DNA from: an uncultured Candidatus Competibacteraceae bacterium
GTDB lineage: Bacteria; Pseudomonadota; Gammaproteobacteria; Competibacterales; Competibacteraceae
DNA length: 11,813 bases
Direction of reading: 5' to 3'
Assembly (NCBI GenBank): GCA_937872125.1
Contig: CALMNY010000383.1
Coordinates: 1-11,813 of the forward strand
Shown in pieces: positions 8,286-11,813 of the stretch (position 1 is the stretch's first letter; each line of letters starts with the position of its first letter). Made by a program: the position numbers and the translations under genes. The notes below the pieces were generated by a model that was not told the DNA's origin, did not search any database, and saw only the letters and a list, made by a program, of their open reading frames with translations.

Positions 8286-9169
8286 ACTTTTTGCGTCCGT
8301 GGCTGGCCCAGAATGCCGTAGGGTCGAACGACGATCAGCAACAGCAGCAGGGTGAAGGCGACGAAATCCCGGTACGTCGAGGGGAAAAAGGCGGTAACCA
8401 TGATCTCCACTCCGCCCAGAATGAAGGCGCCGATCATCGCCCCCCGGATGTTGCCGATCCCACCCACCACGGCGGAGATGAACGCTTTCCAGCCGACCAT
8501 GATGCCCATGTACGGATCAATGACCGGATAGGCGAGGCCGTACATGGTGCCCGCCGCGCCAGCCAGCCCGGCGCCAATGGCGAAGGTGACGGAGATGATG
8601 AGGTCCAGCGGCACACCCATCAGCGGCACGAAGGTCTTGTCCCAGGAAATCGCCCGCATCGCTATACCCACCGGGGTGCGATGAACCACGTAATCCAGCA
8701 CGAACATCAGCCCCAGCGACAGGAAAATAATGATGACCTGTAACGAAGACAGGGAGACGCCGCCCAGGTCCCAAGTCACATTCTCCAGCAACGGCGGAAT
8801 GTTCTTGGGATAGGGGGCCAGGGCCAGGGTGAAGTTTTCCAGAAAAATGCCGATGCCCAGAGCGGTGATGATGGCCGACACACGGGGAGCATGACGCAGG
8901 GGCTTGTAGGCCAGCCGTTCGATCATCACTCCCACCAGCGCCGCGCCCAGCATGGTCAGCAGCAGCGTGGGCACGAACGGCAGGCCCAGGTACACGGCGG
9001 CCAGGAAGCAGAAGAAGGCGCCGATCATGAACACGTCGCCATGGGCGAAATTGATCATGGTCAAAATGCCGTAAACCATTGTGTAGCCCAGGGCGATGAG
9101 GGCGTAGATGCTGCCCAGTTGCAGGGCGTTCAGGGCCTGTTGCAGCCAGTAGACGATGCCTTCGCTCAA
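8282..9169 (-). CDS. livH: Branched-chain amino-acid ABC transporter permease LivH
   Basis: The partner channel subunit of LivM, with about eight hydrophobic segments. LQLGSIYALIALGYTMVYGILTMINFAHGD near the N-terminus is the LivH signature, and RPYGILG closes the protein as usual. The coupling loop reads MRAISWDKTFVPLMGV, where most relatives have an acidic MRATAQDxxxARLMGI-type sequence, so this is a divergent subgroup. No ATG is available. TTG at 9169 gives a family-like N-terminus with a weak GGTAG eight bases upstream. TTG at 9202 would add 11 residues but lacks any Shine-Dalgarno sequence and begins inside the T-run of a terminator-like hairpin, so I prefer 9169. A non-ATG start together with that hairpin suggests low permease output relative to livK. 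Confidence 0.9.
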   Translation of the reverse strand: MSEGIVYWLQQALNALQLGSIYALIALGYTMVYGILTMINFAHGDVFMIGAFFCFLAAVYLGLPFVPTLLLTMLGAALVGVMIERLAYKPLRHAPRVSAIITALGIGIFLENFTLALAPYPKNIPPLLENVTWDLGGVSLSSLQVIIIFLSLGLMFVLDYVVHRTPVGIAMRAISWDKTFVPLMGVPLDLIISVTFAIGAGLAGAAGTMYGLAYPVIDPYMGIMVGWKAFISAVVGGIGNIRGAMIGAFILGGVEIMVTAFFPSTYRDFVAFTLLLLLIVVRPYGILGQPRTQKV

Positions 9170-9200
9170 GATTGTATCTACCGTGATACTTCGGGTTGAC

Positions 9201-9224
9201 AAAAAGAACGGCCCGTTGAGGCCG
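9201..9224 (-). terminator. Weak terminator or attenuator between livK and livH
   Basis: On the minus strand CGGCC (9224-9220) pairs with GGCCG (9213-9209) around a six-base loop, and is followed by a T-rich run (9207-9201, TCTTTTT). The stem has only five pairs, so termination should be partial. Its place, just after the binding-protein gene and just before the permease gene, fits the common arrangement in which the periplasmic protein is made in excess over the membrane subunits. That role is inferred. Confidence 0.45.
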
Positions 9225-9237
9225 CTGGAGGTGATGG

Positions 9238-9319
9238 GCGAGTGGCGAACGGCGAGCGGCGAGTGACCGGCATCACGCCTATTTGCTACTCGCTACTCAC
9301 TACTCGCTACTCGCTGCTT
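9238..9319. repeat. Two heptamer arrays in inverted orientation between livK and livH
   Basis: Plus-strand bases 9238-9265 hold four imperfect heptamers in perfect register (GCGAGTG, GCGAACG, GCGAGCG, GCGAGTG). Bases 9285-9319 hold five (GCTACTC twice, ACTACTC, GCTACTC, GCTGCTT). In the other phase the first set reads GAGTGGC, which matches the reverse complement GAGTAGC of the second set at six of seven positions. The sets can therefore fold on each other across a 19-base spacer. In plus-strand RNA the odd position would be a G-U wobble; in the liv transcript it would be an A-C mismatch. The array fills the gap between livK and the terminator-like hairpin. Confidence 0.75.
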
Positions 9320-9323
9320 TTCC

Positions 9324-10484
9324 TCAGGGATTAGCGTTCGTGAAGTAGGTGAACTTGCCGTCCTTGATCTGCAGGATCACCGCGCTCTTGATCGGATCGC
9401 GCGAATCAGCCTGGAACTTCATATCGCCGGTCACGCCTTTGTAGCTGGGCAGGGTGGACAGCGCCGCGCGGATCGCTTCACGATCCACCTTGCCGGCGCT
9501 TTTGATCGCGCCGAACAACAACCCAAACGCATCGTAGGTCAGCGCCGCCACATCGTCCGGCTTCGCGCCGTAGGCTTTTTCGTAGTCGGCGATGAACTTC
9601 TTGGCGACCGGCGCCGCATTGTCGGCAGCGTAGTGAGTGCTGAAGTAGTAGCCATTCAGGTCAGCGCCGCCCAGGGTAAGCAGTTCATTGCTGCCCCAGG
9701 AGTCACTACCGATGAAGGGCACATTGATGCCCAGCCGCTTGGCCTGTTGCACTTGCAGCGGTACTTCGCTGTAGTAGTTGGGCAGGAAGATCACGTCGGG
9801 CTTGGCGTCCTTGATCTTGGTGAGCTGCGCCGAGAAATCCTTGTCGTTGGTGGTGTAAGTCTCAAACGCAACGATTTTGCCGCCCTGTTTCTCGTAGCTT
9901 GCCTTGAAGACTTCAGCAATGCCCTTGTTGTAATCGGAAGCGACGTCGTAGAGCACCGCCGCCTTCTTGGCTTTCAGCTTTTCCAACGCAAACTTGGCCA
10001 ACACGCCACCCTGGAAGGGATCGATGAAACAGGCCCGGAAGACGTATTTCTTGGGCTGGTTGGTTGCGGTGTCCAGCGTGGTTTTGGGAGCGGTGGACCA
10101 CGGCGTGATCAGCACCGTTTCGGAACTCTCAGCGATCTCCGCAGCCGGAATAGCGTAGCGGCTGGCATTGGGACCGACGATGGCCAGTACCTCGTCCTGA
10201 GTGATCAGCTTCTGGGCAGCGGCGGCGGACTGGTCGGCCTTGCCGGCATTATCCTCGACCACCAAATCCACCTTCATCTTTTCCTTGCCCACGGGCAAAC
10301 CGCCAGCAGCGTTGATCTCCTTGACCGCAAGTTCAGCGGCATTTTTGCAGGATGTTCCCACCGCCGGCATATCGCCGGTCAGCTCGGCGATGACGCCCAG
10401 CTTGAGGGTCTTCTCGGCGCCCCAGGCGGCGACGCCCAGGGAAACCAGCACCGAAAACAACAGCAGGGATAGCGCCTTTCTCAT
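9324..10484 (-). CDS. livK: Branched-chain amino-acid ABC transporter periplasmic binding protein
   Basis: A 386-residue periplasmic substrate-binding protein (Peripla_BP_6 type). Residues 1-23 form a signal peptide: MRK, then a hydrophobic core, with probable cleavage near AAWGA/E. There is no lipobox cysteine. The mature start KTLKLGVIAELTGDMPAVG and the segments AAELAVKEINAAGG, VVEDN, KLITQDEVLAIVGP and YVFRACFIDPFQGG follow the LivJ/LivK fold. The ligand-contact region after VGPNAS is unlike the classic GSxxSxxxxA form of E. coli LivJ, so the substrate could be a branched-chain amino acid or another small molecule such as an amide or aromatic compound. An AGAGAGGA ribosome site (10491-10498) lies 6 bases before the ATG. 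It is the first gene of the liv operon, and only one binding protein is encoded here. Confidence 0.93.
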   Translation of the reverse strand: MRKALSLLLFSVLVSLGVAAWGAEKTLKLGVIAELTGDMPAVGTSCKNAAELAVKEINAAGGLPVGKEKMKVDLVVEDNAGKADQSAAAAQKLITQDEVLAIVGPNASRYAIPAAEIAESSETVLITPWSTAPKTTLDTATNQPKKYVFRACFIDPFQGGVLAKFALEKLKAKKAAVLYDVASDYNKGIAEVFKASYEKQGGKIVAFETYTTNDKDFSAQLTKIKDAKPDVIFLPNYYSEVPLQVQQAKRLGINVPFIGSDSWGSNELLTLGGADLNGYYFSTHYAADNAAPVAKKFIADYEKAYGAKPDDVAALTYDAFGLLFGAIKSAGKVDREAIRAALSTLPSYKGVTGDMKFQADSRDPIKSAVILQIKDGKFTYFTNANP

Positions 10485-10571
10485 CGGTTTTCCTCTCTAG
10501 GGGTTTGATTCCCGATATTCAGTGGTTTGGGAAGGGACGCGAAGATAGATGTCTCCCTGCGCCCCAAAATG

Positions 10572-10577
10572 ATTATA
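10572..10577 (-). promoter_or_regulatory. Candidate -10 element for the liv operon
   Basis: A perfect TATAAT on the minus strand lies in the 121-base gap between the coiled-coil gene and livK, and would give a leader of about 80 bases. No good -35 hexamer is found at 16-19 bases upstream (the best positions read GCGCAA or AGCGCA), so the promoter may need an activator or may be spurious. The spacer holds no other obvious regulatory hairpin. Confidence 0.4.
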
Positions 10578-10605
10578 GCCATGGCGCTACCGATTGCGCT
10601 GCCGG

Positions 10606-11643
10606 TTACAGCGATCCTTTCGCTTCCCAGGCCGGCGCGATAATTTGTTCGGAACGCTTGCGGCACACTGCCTCCAGTTCCTTGAGAACTGTTTCCATTT
10701 CGATCAGCTTGTCCAGCGTGCCACGAATGTCGCGCAAGGTAAAAATAACGTCCACATCCATCTCCAGATATTTTTCCCGCTCCTTCTGTTCCATGCGCTC
10801 AATCGCCGCCTGAATGCTTTCGGACGGCTCCACCTCGGTGCCCAGCAGGTGAACGAACACTCGCAGCTTACGCTGTTGTTGGGCAAGCCATTGATTATAC
10901 ATATGAAGCAATTCATAACCGTCTTCGACGGAGTAAGCCTTGTAGCGAAACTTGAGTTTGAGGTCCTCGAAGCTGCTGTGCCGGAGCACTCGGCCCTCCT
11001 TCCAGTCATCCACCGTCTGTTTGAATTCAATCGGCAGGAAATCCACCCCAGCCTGAATCCGGTTCTTGATATACTCCAATTCCTGGATTTCCTTGACCAC
11101 CGCCTCAGCGTGCAAACTCACTTGCTGGTGAATGGCTTCGGTTCGGGTATAGGTCTTCTTTGGGGCGGCGCTGCCCGGCGTAGCGGTGCTGGCGGCCAGG
11201 CGGCGGCCTTCCTGTTCAGCCTCGACCCACTCGGCGATGGCTTCCTCAACAGCGCGCATCCGGGATTCAACCTCCTCGGTCTCGCGCCGCTCCACCTCGG
11301 CCTGGCGCAACTGCATCCGTTCAGCCTCGGCCTGTTCGGCGGCAGCCCACTCGGCGATGGCCTGCTCCACCGCGGCTTTGTCCTGGGCCGCGCGCTCCAG
11401 AGTTGCCTGTTCCAGCGCAGCCCGCCAGGTTGCTAATCGCTCTACGGTTGCCCGCTGAACCTCAGGTTTTTCCACCGTAGTCTTGGGCGCTGCCCTGGCC
11501 GCCGCCTGCCGGGCGGCCAGGGCCTGCTCTTCTCGCAACCGTTTCTGCTGCCGGGCCCGATACAGCGCCAACCCTCCGATCAGCGCCACGAGCGCCAACA
11601 CCCCGATTACGATCATTACGCCGACTAACTGCCAGTTGCCCAT
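10606..11643 (-). CDS. Hypothetical single-pass membrane protein with long coiled coil
   Basis: I do not recognise this 345-residue protein. Residues 6-28 form one strongly hydrophobic helix, followed at once by RARQQKRLR. By the positive-inside rule the long C-terminal part should be cytoplasmic with a short N-terminus outside. Residues about 30-155 are an Ala/Glu/Gln/Arg-rich coiled coil with an internal repeat: AIAEW occurs at 95-99 and again at 135-139. A Pro/Thr/Ala break near 160-170 leads to a more globular, charged helical domain (about 172-345) rich in aromatic residues in its first half, with KFRYKAYSVEDGYELLHMYNQWL, and a Glu/Lys-rich end. The ATG at 11643 is preferred over GTG at 11673 because AAGGTGG lies just upstream. 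It is read in the same direction as livK, but a -10-like site separates them. A scaffold or cell-envelope role is only a guess. Confidence 0.8.
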   Translation of the reverse strand: MGNWQLVGVMIVIGVLALVALIGGLALYRARQQKRLREEQALAARQAAARAAPKTTVEKPEVQRATVERLATWRAALEQATLERAAQDKAAVEQAIAEWAAAEQAEAERMQLRQAEVERRETEEVESRMRAVEEAIAEWVEAEQEGRRLAASTATPGSAAPKKTYTRTEAIHQQVSLHAEAVVKEIQELEYIKNRIQAGVDFLPIEFKQTVDDWKEGRVLRHSSFEDLKLKFRYKAYSVEDGYELLHMYNQWLAQQQRKLRVFVHLLGTEVEPSESIQAAIERMEQKEREKYLEMDVDVIFTLRDIRGTLDKLIEMETVLKELEAVCRKRSEQIIAPAWEAKGSL

Positions 11644-11646
11644 ATT

Positions 11647-11653
11647 CCACCTT
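11647..11653 (-). promoter_or_regulatory. Ribosome binding site for the coiled-coil membrane protein
   Basis: AAGGTGG on the minus strand, with its AAGG core six bases before the ATG at 11643. The in-frame GTG at 11673 has only a poor AAG upstream, so this site decides the start in favour of the ATG. Confidence 0.5.
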
Positions 11654-11726
11654 TCCAAACCCCACGTTTCCACCGTACTTCATTGCCCGACCCCAAGCCA
11701 GTTTTGCGCTCTAAGGCGATTTCCAT

Positions 11727-11744
11727 AAAAGGCCTTACCAGGCC
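11727..11744 (-). terminator. Short terminator-like hairpin, probably for a gene beyond the right edge
   Basis: On the minus strand GGCCT (11744-11740) pairs with AGGCC (11735-11731) around the loop GGTA, followed by TTTT (11730-11727). It could end a minus-strand gene lying outside the window and insulate the coiled-coil gene. The five-pair stem makes this tentative. Confidence 0.35.
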
Positions 11745-11750
11745 GACCTC

Positions 11751-11797
11751 TGTAGGGAAGGGACACGGTGCCGCCGTGTCCCTACAGGTCCTACAGG
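11751..11797. repeat. Imperfect REP-like palindrome with a flanking direct repeat
   Basis: GGGACACGG (11760-11768) and CCGTGTCCC (11774-11782) form a perfect nine-pair stem with a five-base loop. The left flank TGTAGGG (11751-11757) is also the exact reverse complement of CCCTACA (11780-11786). An ancestral 13-pair palindrome bounded by TGTA/TACA thus appears to have gained five bases (AAGGG) in its left arm. The right end is followed by CCTACAGG (11781-11788) repeated at 11790-11797. Sequences of this build (TGTAGGG...CCCTACA around a GC-rich stem) occur as dispersed intergenic repeats in many bacteria. Confidence 0.7.
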
Positions 11798-11813
11798 TAT
11801 AATCTTTCCAGGA

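Noticed and set aside
6575..8321. Long plus-strand frames opposite livG and livM
   Set aside because: Their compositions are rich in Gln/His/Arg, as expected from reading hydrophobic minus-strand codons backwards, and they lack family motifs.
9238..9319. CRISPR array
   Set aside because: The units are seven bases and contiguous, with no spacers of regular length and no cas genes.
9633..10472. A 279-codon plus-strand frame opposite livK
   Set aside because: livK is a clear family member on the other strand; this frame has no recognisable motif.
10594..11436. A 280-codon open frame on the plus strand opposite the coiled-coil gene
   Set aside because: It is a mirror frame of a GC-rich coding region: the minus-strand frame has a transmembrane helix, a coiled coil and a ribosome site, while this one shows no coherent domain.
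11798..11803. TATAAT on the plus strand near the right edge as a promoter
   Set aside because: The -35 position (CGTGTC) falls inside the palindrome and does not fit, and no downstream gene is visible in the window.

Overview
The window is GC-rich with dense genes, short spacers and mixed codon use typical of a Proteobacterium. The first gene closely resembles, from memory, the bifunctional fatty acyl-CoA reductase of Marinobacter (Maqu_2220 type). Together with the Bcp-type peroxiredoxin, the PP2C/kinase pair and a complete liv operon this suggests a gammaproteobacterium, possibly a storage-polymer-forming environmental lineage. The taxonomic placement is inference. No rRNA, tRNA, insertion sequence, CRISPR array or phage gene was seen.

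Layout, left to right. (1) Positions 2-1534, plus strand: the 3' three quarters of a two-domain fatty acyl-CoA reductase, cut by the window edge and followed by a strong Rho-independent terminator (1646-1684). (2) Positions 1720-5683, plus strand: a closely spaced three-gene group of a Bcp/PrxQ peroxiredoxin, a PP2C-type Ser/Thr phosphatase and a membrane-spanning Ser/Thr kinase. The kinase has a C-terminal FGE-sulfatase (SUMF1)-fold domain that lacks the catalytic cysteines of true formylglycine-generating enzymes. (3) Positions 5703-10484, minus strand: a branched-chain amino-acid (or related small-molecule) ABC importer in the order livK-livH-livM-livG-livF, convergent with the kinase gene. 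All the liv genes after livK overlap. livK is separated from livH by a heptad-repeat inverted array and a weak terminator-like hairpin. (4) Positions 10606-11643, minus strand: an unrecognised single-pass membrane protein with a long Ala/Glu-rich coiled coil. (5) Positions 11644-11813: a short terminator-like hairpin and an imperfect REP-like palindrome at the right edge.

How the genes may work together. The phosphatase and kinase are a probable antagonistic signalling pair: a cytoplasmic kinase domain coupled through one membrane helix to a probable extracytoplasmic sensor or binding domain, with a soluble phosphatase to reverse it. The liv genes form one self-contained transporter. The acyl-CoA reductase would make long-chain alcohol, a precursor of wax esters. 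Nothing in the window ties these three units into one pathway. The most unusual items are the kinase-FGE architecture, the uncharacterised coiled-coil membrane protein and the two repeat/palindrome structures in the intergenic regions.
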